Below are positions 9,129-16,481 of a stretch of DNA of 64,000 bases, in pieces. Every line of letters starts with the position of its first letter. Positions within the stretch are counted from its first letter, which is position 1. The notes under the pieces were generated by a model. The model worked only from the letters and a program-made list of their open reading frames with translations. It ran no database searches and had not been told where the DNA came from. The stretch comes from Lacisediminihabitans sp046156175 (GTDB lineage Bacteria > Actinomycetota > Actinomycetes > Actinomycetales > Microbacteriaceae), in assembly GCF_046156175.1 (NCBI RefSeq), contig NZ_JAYLVL010000001.1, positions 930,001 to 994,000 of the forward strand, given 5' to 3'. The position numbers and the translations under genes are program-made.

Positions 9129-9308
9129 CTAGGCGACCGGTGGAGGAGGGTTGGGCGATCTGCTCTCGCGCCAGCGATCGTGGTCGCGGTCGCGCAAGGC
9201 GTATCGCACCCCCAGTCGCACAACCCAGAACAGGCCGAGCGCGATGACCGCCGCGCCGAGGAGATACACCACGATGCCCACGACCGGGAAGAGAAATGAG
9301 GAATACAT
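9129..9308 (-). CDS. Tiny single-pass membrane protein (59 aa)
   Basis: 59 aa from ATG 9308 to TAG at 9131-9129. TAAGG lies about 7 bases upstream of the start. Residues 5-31 form one hydrophobic helix (FPVVGIVVYLLGAA and on), followed by a basic, Arg/Asp-rich cytosolic tail and a PNPPPP end. It resembles no family I can name. It lies between the acyl-CoA synthetase gene and the cytochrome b cluster, in the same direction as the latter but downstream of it. The ribosome binding site and membrane-protein-like composition support a real gene. Confidence 0.6.
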   Translation of the reverse strand: MYSSFLFPVVGIVVYLLGAAVIALGLFWVVRLGVRYALRDRDHDRWRESRSPNPPPPVA

Positions 9309-9383
9309 GAGCCAACCTTAGGGGTGTCGGACCTGCAGACCGCCCTGCACCGAGCCGTGGCGGCAACCGGCTCGGCGATGCGC

Positions 9384-10343
9384 CTAACGCCGCTTGTAGT
9401 AGTTGCGCCAGATGAGACGGTGGATCGGGATGAGTCGAGGCAGGTCGCGCAGCCCGGGTATCAGGGGGACGATCGCCAAGAGCAGCGTGAGGATTCCCAC
9501 GACGAAGACCACGAGGATGTCGGCGTTGGCTGCCGACTTGAATGGCTCGATCTGGTAGAAGAACGAGAACAGCCACAGCCAGGACTGTCCGGGGTAGTTG
9601 CCGGTCTCATTCATCATCCCCCACTGGTCGCCGCCGAGGTGCAGGTTCGTCGCGAGGTCGCCGAGGTACGCACCGTCGCCGAGGAAGAGCACGGAACGGG
9701 TGTAGTTGAAGTTGTAGAAATCGCCTCCCGATTGCAGAACGCTATCGAGCGATCCCTGCTTGGCCATCGTGAGGAGTGAGGTGGTCAATGCCGGCACCGG
9801 GCCGTAATCACCCTTCGCCACGTTCGAGGGGTCATTGCCCTTCGCCTTGGCGAGGGCCTTCCCATAGGCGTCGGTCCAGGCGGCCCGCTGGCTGCTCGTC
9901 GCCGAGTTCCAGTTCGAGACGGCGACCGGCGGATTCGGCAGGGTGCTGAGTGGCGCGATCACGAAGTCCTTGGCCGTGTCGATGGGGATCTTCACGCCGG
10001 CGAGACTCTGCAGGTCGAGACCACCGAGGGTCTGCGTGGCGTCCGGCGTCGCGTTGTAGGGAGGCCCGTATCCCGCGGTCTCGCTGGTGTGGCCGAGTTC
10101 GGCATTCGCGGTGGCGATGAAGTCGGTGGGCCGAGTGTTGGCCCAGGACTTGAGAGTGACGCTCTTGTCATCGGGAGAACTGAAGATCGCGGATGCCGCG
10201 AGCACCAGGAGGGTAACGACGATCACGCCGACCGTGAGTTCTTTGAACAGGTCGTACTCGCGGTTCGTGCCCTTCCACGAGCGACCGGCGATACCGGTCC
10301 CCCGTCGCCAGGACATCGGGCTGACTTTCCGTGGCGTGCTCAT
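9384..10343 (-). CDS. Unknown membrane protein coupled to cytochrome b
   Basis: 319 aa. One N-terminal membrane helix (about 33-55, VGVIVVTLLVLAAS) is followed by about 200 mostly hydrophilic residues, probably outside the cell, with KSWANTRPTDF, GYGPPYN and YNFNYTRSVLFLGDGAY. One or two helices at about 255-300 and a basic tail follow. No CxxCH heme motif or Rieske Cys/His pair is visible. The start overlaps the stop of the cytochrome b gene as ATGA, so the two proteins are made together and are probably partners in one membrane complex. The fold is not recognised. Confidence 0.75.
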   Translation of the reverse strand: MSTPRKVSPMSWRRGTGIAGRSWKGTNREYDLFKELTVGVIVVTLLVLAASAIFSSPDDKSVTLKSWANTRPTDFIATANAELGHTSETAGYGPPYNATPDATQTLGGLDLQSLAGVKIPIDTAKDFVIAPLSTLPNPPVAVSNWNSATSSQRAAWTDAYGKALAKAKGNDPSNVAKGDYGPVPALTTSLLTMAKQGSLDSVLQSGGDFYNFNYTRSVLFLGDGAYLGDLATNLHLGGDQWGMMNETGNYPGQSWLWLFSFFYQIEPFKSAANADILVVFVVGILTLLLAIVPLIPGLRDLPRLIPIHRLIWRNYYKRR

Positions 10344-11029
10344 CGGACTTCATCACCGGTCAACTGCGCGTCGCTGTCTGCTGCCTCTAGCGGGGGCGCT
10401 ACCCCGTGCACCCGTACGAGCAGCACATGAAGAGCGACGATTGCCGCGACCGCAAGGGGCAGCAGCGTGATGTGCCACATGAACATCTGGCCCGCGTTGG
10501 CGACATTGAACCAAGCTCCGATGCCGGCGGCATTCAGCGCGTCCTTCGCTTCGAACGCGATCCATTCCGATTCGAAGTTCGTCTGCAGGAGGTAACCGGT
10601 GAACGCCGCTCCGATGGAGACGGCGAACGAGACCACGCCGGTGATCCAGGTGAGCAGCCGGCCGCCGCGCCACGAGGCCATCCAGAACTTGCCCCACAGG
10701 TGCACGACCATGAAGAGGAAGAAGAACTCGACACTCCAGAGGTGCGTGCTGTTCACGAAGTGGCCGAACGAGGACACGTGCCACCAGGTGGGTCCGTTGA
10801 GGCTCAGGACGACGCCAGAGGCGATGATCACCACGAGGGACGCGATCGCGCCCATACCGAAGACGTAGATCCATGAGGCGACGTAGCTCGGCTGGGTCTC
10901 CGGCAGAAGCTTCTGCGGCGGCAGGGTCTTGAGCATCCACCGCCGGGCCTTGCCGGTCCAGGTGTAGAACTCCTCTTCGGCTCCGGTGTCGTCGCGGGAG
11001 TCGGTCGGCGGCGGAACGATGGTGGTCAT
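10340..11029 (-). CDS. Cytochrome b, N-terminal (b6-like) domain protein
   Basis: 229 aa from ATG 11029. Four core helices as in cytochrome b6. Heme ligands are visible: His96 and His110 in helix B (THLWSVEFFFLFMVVH) and His186 and His201 in helix D (WHITLLPLAVAAIVALH), 14 and 15 residues apart as expected for two b hemes. There is no subunit-IV-like half, no Rieske gene and no cytochrome c1 gene nearby, so this is not the standard bc1 (qcrABC) locus. It is coupled by ATGA overlaps to a small membrane protein before and an unknown membrane protein after. Likely role: quinone or membrane electron transfer; partners unknown. Confidence 0.88.
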   Translation of the reverse strand: MTTIVPPPTDSRDDTGAEEEFYTWTGKARRWMLKTLPPQKLLPETQPSYVASWIYVFGMGAIASLVVIIASGVVLSLNGPTWWHVSSFGHFVNSTHLWSVEFFFLFMVVHLWGKFWMASWRGGRLLTWITGVVSFAVSIGAAFTGYLLQTNFESEWIAFEAKDALNAAGIGAWFNVANAGQMFMWHITLLPLAVAAIVALHVLLVRVHGVAPPLEAADSDAQLTGDEVR

Positions 11030-11190
11030 TTGCGCTTCCGTCCCGCCGGGAAGGGCAGCACGAGCGCAAGGATGAACAGGGCGAACATCGTCACGATCAC
11101 GATGAAGTTGCCCAGCTGGATGGTGAACGCCCCCCAACCGAGATAGACGGTGGGCGTCTCTGCCATCACCGTCGCGAATACTGAATGCAC
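11026..11190 (-). CDS. Small single-helix membrane protein upstream of cytochrome b
   Basis: 54 aa from GTG 11190, chosen because GGGAGG lies 5 bases upstream; an upstream ATG (11211) and a downstream ATG (11166) lack such a site. One hydrophobic helix (about 20-47, FTIQLGNFIVIVTMFALFIL) ends in a short basic tail, PAGRKRK. Its stop overlaps the start of cytochrome b as ATGA. Small single-helix subunits accompany many respiratory cytochrome complexes, so it is probably an accessory subunit of this one. That role is inferred from position only. Confidence 0.7.
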   Translation of the reverse strand: MHSVFATVMAETPTVYLGWGAFTIQLGNFIVIVTMFALFILALVLPFPAGRKRK

Positions 11191-11345
11191 GTTTGCCTCC
11201 CGAGGTTCCAATACTCGAACCGTAGGCCTCGGAATCGTCCACCCTCGGGACTTTGGTCACCACCTCAGCGGGTGAGAAGAGCGCGTTTGCGACCGACCGC
11301 AGTGAGCCGACGACGCGCGCGCGATTCGACGGCTAGCGTGGAGGG

Positions 11346-13433
11346 ATGTCAACTGAGACTCAGCTTCTGCCCTTCGCGTCCCTCGACAGCTACATCGCGC
11401 TTCCCCGGGTGGAGGGCCTCGCCCTCTCCCCCGACGGACGCACGGTGGTCCTGACCGTCGCGACCCTGTCCCTGGACCGCACCACCTACCAGCGCGCACT
11501 GTGGTCGGTTCCGGCCGACGGATCGGGCACCCCGACCCGGCTCACCCGCTCGGCCAAGGGCGAATCCGGGGTGGCTTTCACCGGGTCCGGCGACATCCTC
11601 TTCATCTCCGCCCGTGCGGATGCCGCGGCGGAGAAGGATGCGGAAGCCGCGCAGCTCTGGATCCTGCGCGCCGCCGGGGGTGAGGCGCGAGCGATCACCC
11701 GGCTGCTTGGCGGGGTGTCCGAGATAGCCGCAACCGCCACGGGGAGCGACGGGGTGATCATCGCGGCGAACCTCCTGCCGTCTTCGAACAGTCTCGAGGC
11801 GGAGGCTGCGGCGCGCACCGAACGCACGACGAAGAAGGTCACCGCCATCCTGCACGAGAGCTATCCCGTGCGGTATTGGGACCACGACCTCGGGCCGGCT
11901 GAGCCACATCTCCTGGCGCTCGACCTGTCCGAACTCACGGACACGGTCCCGACCTCCGGCGGGGCTTCGGACACACCCCCGGAGCCGCTGCCCTATCCCG
12001 CGGACCTGCCTCGTCCGCGCGACCTCACGCCGAGCCCGGGCCGCACCGCCGACACGGCCGGTCAGGAGCTCACTCCCGACGGCAACACCCTCATCGCCTC
12101 GCTGCGGGTTCCGGAGCAGCGATCGGGTCGCTTCATCATCGTGTCGATCGACGTCGAAACCGGTGCGACGACGCCTCTCTTCGACGAGGAGCGGGTGGAC
12201 TTCGAGGTACCGGCCGTGAGCCACGACGGCACGCGGATCGCCTTCGTTCGTGCCGAATACAGCACTCCGAGTGGCCCGGCGGACCAGGAACTGTGGGTGG
12301 CCGACATCGACGGCAGCAACCCTCGCCGCATCGCCGAGGGATGGGATCGCTGGGCCTCGAGCCTCGTCTTCGACGCCGACGACCACTCCCTCATCGTCAC
12401 CGCCGACAACGACGGTCGCGGCCCCATCTTCCGGGTGCCTCTCGAAGGTGGAGCCCCGAGTCGGCTCACCGTCGACGACTTCAGCTACACCGATGTCGCG
12501 GTCGACAGCGCGACGGGTGAACTCGTGGCGCTGCGGTCATCCTGGGTCACGCCGCCGCATCCGGTGCGCATCGACCGCTCGGGAGTCGTCACCCCGCTCG
12601 CAACCCCGGCGCAGCTTCCCCCGGTGCCCGGGTCGATCACCGAGGTCGAGACTGTCGCGGAGGATGGCTCGCGGGTGCGCGCGTGGCTACTGCTTCCCGA
12701 GGGCGCCTCGCCGCAGCATCCTGCTCCCCTCCTGCTCTGGATTCATGGCGGGCCGCTCAACAGTTGGAACGCGTGGAGCTGGCGGTGGAACCCACTGCTC
12801 GCGGTCTCCCGCGGGTACGCGGTGCTGCTGCCCGATCCCGCCCTTTCCACCGGCTATGGCCTCGACTTCATCGCGAGGGGCTGGGATGCCTGGGGCGCGA
12901 AGCCCTTCACCGACCTGATGGCGATCACGGATGCCGCGGAAGCCCGCCCTGACATCGATGCGACCCGCACGGCGGCGCTCGGCGGATCGTTCGGTGGCTA
13001 CATGGCCAACTGGGTGGCCGGGCACAGCTCCCGTTTCCGGGCGATCGTCAGCCACGCCAGCCTCTGGGCACTCGACCAGTTCAACGGCACCACCGACAAC
13101 TCCTGGTACTGGCAGAGCATCTTCTCGCCTCAGGGGATGATCGACAGTTCACCGCACCACAGCGTGCGCGACATCGTGACGCCGATGCTGGTGATCCACG
13201 GCGACAAAGATTACCGCGTTCCGGTCGGGGAGAGCCTGCGACTCTGGTCGGAACTGGCCGAGCACCATGCCGCCGCCGACGGTACGACCCCGCACAAGTT
13301 CCTTCTCTTCCCAGACGAGAATCACTGGGTACTGAAACCCCAGCACGCCGTGGTCTGGTACGAGACAGTCTTCGCATTCCTCGACCAGCATGTTCACGAT
13401 GCGGACTGGGTGCGTCCGACGCTTCTCGGCTGA
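11346..13433 (+). CDS. S9-family serine peptidase (prolyl oligopeptidase/ACPH type)
   Basis: 695 aa. An N-terminal beta-propeller-like region (about 1-430) has TolB-type repeats such as LALSPDGRTVV and DGTRIAFVRAEY. It is followed by an alpha/beta-hydrolase domain. The nucleophile lies in GGSFGGYMANW (Ser548), the acid in GDKDYRVPV and the base in PDENHWVLKP. No signal peptide is visible, so it is probably cytosolic and trims peptides or acyl-peptides. The start ATG follows GTGGAGGG. An inverted repeat after the stop (13484-13526) could end the transcript. It is monocistronic. Confidence 0.93.
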   Translation: MSTETQLLPFASLDSYIALPRVEGLALSPDGRTVVLTVATLSLDRTTYQRALWSVPADGSGTPTRLTRSAKGESGVAFTGSGDILFISARADAAAEKDAEAAQLWILRAAGGEARAITRLLGGVSEIAATATGSDGVIIAANLLPSSNSLEAEAAARTERTTKKVTAILHESYPVRYWDHDLGPAEPHLLALDLSELTDTVPTSGGASDTPPEPLPYPADLPRPRDLTPSPGRTADTAGQELTPDGNTLIASLRVPEQRSGRFIIVSIDVETGATTPLFDEERVDFEVPAVSHDGTRIAFVRAEYSTPSGPADQELWVADIDGSNPRRIAEGWDRWASSLVFDADDHSLIVTADNDGRGPIFRVPLEGGAPSRLTVDDFSYTDVAVDSATGELVALRSSWVTPPHPVRIDRSGVVTPLATPAQLPPVPGSITEVETVAEDGSRVRAWLLLPEGASPQHPAPLLLWIHGGPLNSWNAWSWRWNPLLAVSRGYAVLLPDPALSTGYGLDFIARGWDAWGAKPFTDLMAITDAAEARPDIDATRTAALGGSFGGYMANWVAGHSSRFRAIVSHASLWALDQFNGTTDNSWYWQSIFSPQGMIDSSPHHSVRDIVTPMLVIHGDKDYRVPVGESLRLWSELAEHHAAADGTTPHKFLLFPDENHWVLKPQHAVVWYETVFAFLDQHVHDADWVRPTLLG

Positions 13434-13483
13434 CCCGCGCGGTGCGCCGGTCCTCCTCGCCGCTCGCACATTCGGGACCTAAG

Positions 13484-13526
13484 GCCCGGTCTGCGGTCGT
13501 CCTCGATCGCAGACTGAAGCCCGGGC
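13484..13526 (+). terminator. Possible transcription terminator after the S9 peptidase gene
   Basis: GGTCTGCG (13488-13495) pairs with CGCAGACT (13508-13515), and an outer GCCCGG/CCGGGC pair flanks it. There is no T tract, so this is a moderate call based on the stem and its place about 50 bp after the stop codon. Confidence 0.4.
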
Positions 13527-13566
13527 ACCACTGCCCGCCCCGCATTGAAGACTCAAGAGGACCCCC

Positions 13567-13728
13567 ATGAACGGTGTGTCGGGCGCACGACGGGCGAGAT
13601 CGACCTCCCCGGCGCCTTCCTCGACAGGAAGGCCGCTTCGGTCGTGCACGCGGCGCCGGGTCCGCTATTCCACCGGGTCCGAGTTCGTGATCGACGGCGG
13701 AGTCACCGCGGGAATCCCGCACTCGTGA
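13567..13728 (+). pseudogene. Short-chain dehydrogenase remnant
   Basis: A frame from ATG 13567, with AAGAGGA upstream, begins MNGVSG, as SDR enzymes often do. It becomes a basic low-quality stretch and ends with YSTGSEFVIDGGVTAG before a TGA at 13726-13728. That ending is a classic SDR C-terminus (the usual form is tGsefviDGGxtag). About 200 residues, including the TGxxxGIG and YxxxK motifs, are missing, so this is a gene reduced by internal deletion. The TGA overlaps a GTG that may start the next frame. Confidence 0.65.
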
Positions 13729-14252
13729 CCACGGCGGCGATCCTTAAGCGAGTGTCCACCTCGCTCGTGACCAACCCGGATGGCGTGCGGGTGCTCGCCG
13801 GCGCCGTGATGATGGCCGCGCATTTCGAGCGTTTCGCCCAGGTGGCCCTGTCACCCCCGGTGCCCGATCGAACGCGCTCGACGGAGGTCGCGGCACTCGG
13901 CAACGTGCTACTGGTCTGCGCTCCCGGCTGCGATTCGATCATGGTCGGCGAGAATCTCGCGGCGGCCCTGGCCGCCGGAAACCGCGTGGCCATCTCGCTC
14001 GCCGGTGTGCCCGACCAGCTCACGCGACTCCTGTTCGAGTTGCTCTTCGGGGTATTCGCAACGGAATGCTTCTCGGTTCTCACCGATGCGTGCCCGTGGA
14101 AGATCTCGAGCGCCGGTCTCTCGATCGTCGTCCTCACCCCCTCGCGTGCATTCCTCAACGAGCGACCGTGGATCGCGCAGGCGCAGTCGCTCGGGGAGCT
14201 CACTCCCTCCGCGGACCTCCTGCGGTTCTATGGCGCCCTCCGGCAGGTCTGA
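13725..14252 (+). CDS. Hypothetical protein, possibly an aldehyde-dehydrogenase-like fragment
   Basis: 175 aa if started at GTG 13725, which overlaps the stop of the SDR remnant; an upstream in-frame ATG at 13545 would add a stretch that looks like an SDR shadow. The segment GNVLLVCAPG, then LAAALAAGNRVAISLAG, resembles the cofactor-binding part of aldehyde dehydrogenases (compare APALAAGNxVVLKPSE). The catalytic Glu and Cys regions are absent and the C-terminal third is unlike that family. Beside a decayed SDR gene it could be another degraded oxidoreductase. Function is not assigned. Confidence 0.4.
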   Translation: MTTAAILKRVSTSLVTNPDGVRVLAGAVMMAAHFERFAQVALSPPVPDRTRSTEVAALGNVLLVCAPGCDSIMVGENLAAALAAGNRVAISLAGVPDQLTRLLFELLFGVFATECFSVLTDACPWKISSAGLSIVVLTPSRAFLNERPWIAQAQSLGELTPSADLLRFYGALRQV

Positions 14253-14464
14253 CCCACGATTCCGGGCCCGACGACGCCAGGTCGAGAAGGCGCGGATCGG
14301 GTGGGTGACGCCACGATCGTGGGGCTGAGGGCGGATGACTCCGCCGACACGCCGTCCGTCGGGCGGAACACGCCGCCGAGTCATCCGGATGTACGCCCTC
14401 AGCCTTCAACGATGCGGTGGAACAGCGCCTCTCGGTTGACCCTCGGTGGTTCAGCGGCGCCGGT

Positions 14465-14632
14465 TCAGCGGCGACGGACGGCCGGCTTCTGCGGCCTGAC
14501 GTACTGCAACTTGGCCGATTCCTGCAGTCTCGCCGGATCGCCGCCGCCCCCGCCGAACGCGGCAACAATCGACTGGGCGATATCGGCGGCAAGAGATCCA
14601 AACCGCACGAGTGCGAGCCTCACCCTGTTCAT
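14465..14632 (-). CDS. Small hypothetical protein (55 aa), coupled to the gene upstream
   Basis: 55 aa from ATG 14632, which overlaps the stop of the preceding small membrane-protein gene as ATGA. The sequence starts MNRVRLALVRFG, has a Gly run (AFGGGGGDPA) and ends in a basic tail, KPAVRRR. No membrane helix or known motif is visible. The exact four-base overlap is the main evidence for translation. The 212 bp between this gene and the hypothetical gene ending at 14252 show nothing I can name. Confidence 0.45.
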   Translation of the reverse strand: MNRVRLALVRFGSLAADIAQSIVAAFGGGGGDPARLQESAKLQYVRPQKPAVRRR

Positions 14633-14871
14633 CGGTTTCGGAGGGCTCGTTGCCTCCGCAAGACGTCGAACAGCACCGTGAAGAGGGGCACGACAGAGAG
14701 GGCACCGAGCCCTTGGTCGTGTGTGGGATCTATCGCCGCCACCGCGGTCAATATGACAAACCAGACGATGGCTCCGACGACCCACACGGCTCGCCACCAG
14801 GGCGTGGCGAAGAGGAAGGCAAATCGATGCCCGATGCCCATCGGCCGGCCGCGCGGCACAACTCCACTCAT
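14629..14871 (-). CDS. Small two-helix membrane protein
   Basis: 80 aa from ATG 14871, with GAGGGAG 8 bases upstream; an in-frame ATG at 14946 lacks a site. Two hydrophobic segments (about 15-40 with WWRAVWVVGAIVWFVILT, and 50-68 with LSVVPLFTVLFDVL) are joined by a short loop, and the C-terminus is basic (RRQRALRNR). The family is not recognised. It forms a two-gene unit with the 55-aa gene downstream and is transcribed divergently from the GNAT-AAA+ gene, about 100 bp away. Confidence 0.55.
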   Translation of the reverse strand: MSGVVPRGRPMGIGHRFAFLFATPWWRAVWVVGAIVWFVILTAVAAIDPTHDQGLGALSVVPLFTVLFDVLRRQRALRNR

Positions 14872-14971
14872 GATGAGACTCCCTCTGCTGTGAGAGTACG
14901 GCACTCGAAGCTCGCGCAGGCAGTGTTGCCCTAGATTGACATCCACACGTCATTCACGCGAGGGAGCCCCA

Positions 14972-16258
14972 ATGACCGGTTGGCGCATCCGAGACTTCCA
15001 TTCGGACGATCTCGACGGCATTCTTCACCTGTGGGAGGAGATCACTGCCGCCAGGACGGAGCCGGTGTACGGCCTCTCCGAGGTGCTGGCGTCCTGCCAG
15101 AAGGACCATGCCGTCGTCGCCATGCACGGTGAGACGGTGATCGGAGCCGCTGTCGGTCGGGCCGCCCACGCCCAGGGCTGGATCGTGTTCCTCTCCACGG
15201 CCCGGCAGTGGCAGGGGCAGGGCATCGGTACGGCGATGCTCGCCGCCCTGGAGAATCGGATGGCCCCGCACGGGCTGGCCAAGCTCTCTGCCCTGATGCC
15301 GGAGTCCGCCAGCCGGGTGGATGCCTTCCTCAATCGCGGCTTCGAGGTCAAGAAGAACCTCCGCTACTTCGAACGCCACATCCCGGTGCAGCGCGAAGAG
15401 CTGCGCTCGCTGAGCGAGCTGGGCGGACGCATCCTTCCCCGAGATCTCTGGGAGGGGGTCGGTGGCATGCAGCGGGAGAAGGAACTGCTCGAGCGACGAC
15501 TCGTGATGCCCCTGGCCAAACCGGATATGGCTGAGCAATACGGGGTCGTACCGCCCAAGGCCGTCGTGCTGTTCGGTCCGCCCGGCACGGGTAAGACCAC
15601 CTTCGCCAAGGCGATCGCCTCCCGCCTCGAATGGCCGTTCGTGGAGGTGTTCCCCTCACGGCTCGCCGCCGACCCGAAGGGATTGGCCGGCGCTCTGCGC
15701 GAGACCTTCCTCAAGATCTCCGAGCTCGAACACGCTGTGGTGTTCATCGACGAGGTGGAGGAGATCGCCGCCCAGCGCGGCGGGGAGCCGCCCTCGGCCC
15801 TGCAGGGCGTTACCAACGAATTGCTGAAGATCATCCCGGCGTTCCGGGAACAACCGGGACGGCTTCTCGTCTGCGCGACAAACTTCATCCGCGCTCTCGA
15901 TTCCGCCTTCCTCCGCCACGGGCGCTTCGACTATGTCGTGCCGATCGGACTGCCGGATGTCGCGGCCCGACTGGCCATCTGGGAGCGCTACATCCCCGCA
16001 TCCGTCGACGGCCTGGTCGATCTTGATGCCCTCGTCGTGGCGAGCGACGGATTCTCCCCCGCCGATGTCGAGTACGCAGCGCGTCGAGCATCGCAGGAGG
16101 CGCTCGAGCGTGCCCTCTTCTCGGGGGCGGATGCCTCTGGCCCGGCCGGCCCGAGCACTCAGGACTACATCGCCGCGATCAGTTCCACTCGCACGACGGT
16201 GTCTCCGCAGGTCGCCGCGGAGTTCCTCGAAGACATCGAGAGGTTGGCGCGGCTCTGA
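14972..16258 (+). CDS. GNAT acetyltransferase-AAA+ ATPase fusion protein
   Basis: 428 aa from ATG 14972, with AGGGAG 5 bases upstream. Residues 1-140 are a GNAT fold; the acetyl-CoA loop is QWQGQGIGTAM (79-89), preceded by the strand GWIVFLSTA. Residues about 155-420 form an AAA+ module: Walker A FGPPGTGKTT (201-210), Walker B VVFIDEVEE (257-265), sensor-1 CATN (301-304) and an arginine-finger region in SAFLRHGRFD (Arg315/Arg318). The AAA+ part looks like the classic FtsH/p97-type clade. The fusion suggests ATP-driven remodelling tied to acetylation or acetyl-CoA sensing. The target is unknown; no partner gene is adjacent. A tandem repeat array begins at its last codons. Confidence 0.9.
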   Translation: MTGWRIRDFHSDDLDGILHLWEEITAARTEPVYGLSEVLASCQKDHAVVAMHGETVIGAAVGRAAHAQGWIVFLSTARQWQGQGIGTAMLAALENRMAPHGLAKLSALMPESASRVDAFLNRGFEVKKNLRYFERHIPVQREELRSLSELGGRILPRDLWEGVGGMQREKELLERRLVMPLAKPDMAEQYGVVPPKAVVLFGPPGTGKTTFAKAIASRLEWPFVEVFPSRLAADPKGLAGALRETFLKISELEHAVVFIDEVEEIAAQRGGEPPSALQGVTNELLKIIPAFREQPGRLLVCATNFIRALDSAFLRHGRFDYVVPIGLPDVAARLAIWERYIPASVDGLVDLDALVVASDGFSPADVEYAARRASQEALERALFSGADASGPAGPSTQDYIAAISSTRTTVSPQVAAEFLEDIERLARL

Positions 16259-16450
16259 GCATGGCGAAGCTCTGATGTCGGCGCGGCTCTAAGGTTGGCG
16301 CGGCTCTGAGCGTGGCGCGACCCTGAGTTTTGCGCGGACGCTGAGCGTGGCGCGACCCTGAGTTTTGCGCGGACGCTGAGCGTGGCGCAACCCTGAGTTT
16401 TGCGCGGACGCTGAGCGTGGCGCAACCCTGAGTTTTGCGCGCACGCTGAA
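16240..16450 (+). repeat. Tandem repeat array, 17/18-bp units, four 35-bp composite copies
   Basis: The array begins inside the last codons of the GNAT-AAA+ gene (GGTTGGCGCGGCTCTGA). Three 17-bp variants follow (for example AAGGTTGGCGCGGCTCT), then four near-identical 35-bp copies starting at 16306, 16341, 16376 and 16411. Each copy is CTGAGCGTGGCGCGACC followed by CTGAGTTTTGCGCGGACG. Copies differ by a single G/A change. No coding frame of interest runs through it. Growth by slippage or unequal crossing-over from the gene end is the likely origin. Confidence 0.85.
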
Positions 16451-16481
16451 GTCCGGGCGCGCTGTGGCCGGCGACGGCCGC

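Noticed and set aside
9384..11190. Standard qcrCAB cytochrome bc1 locus
   Set aside because: No Rieske or cytochrome c motifs; cytochrome b lacks the C-terminal half.
16240..16450. CRISPR-like array
   Set aside because: Units of 17/18 bp are directly adjacent with no unique spacers, and no cas genes are near.
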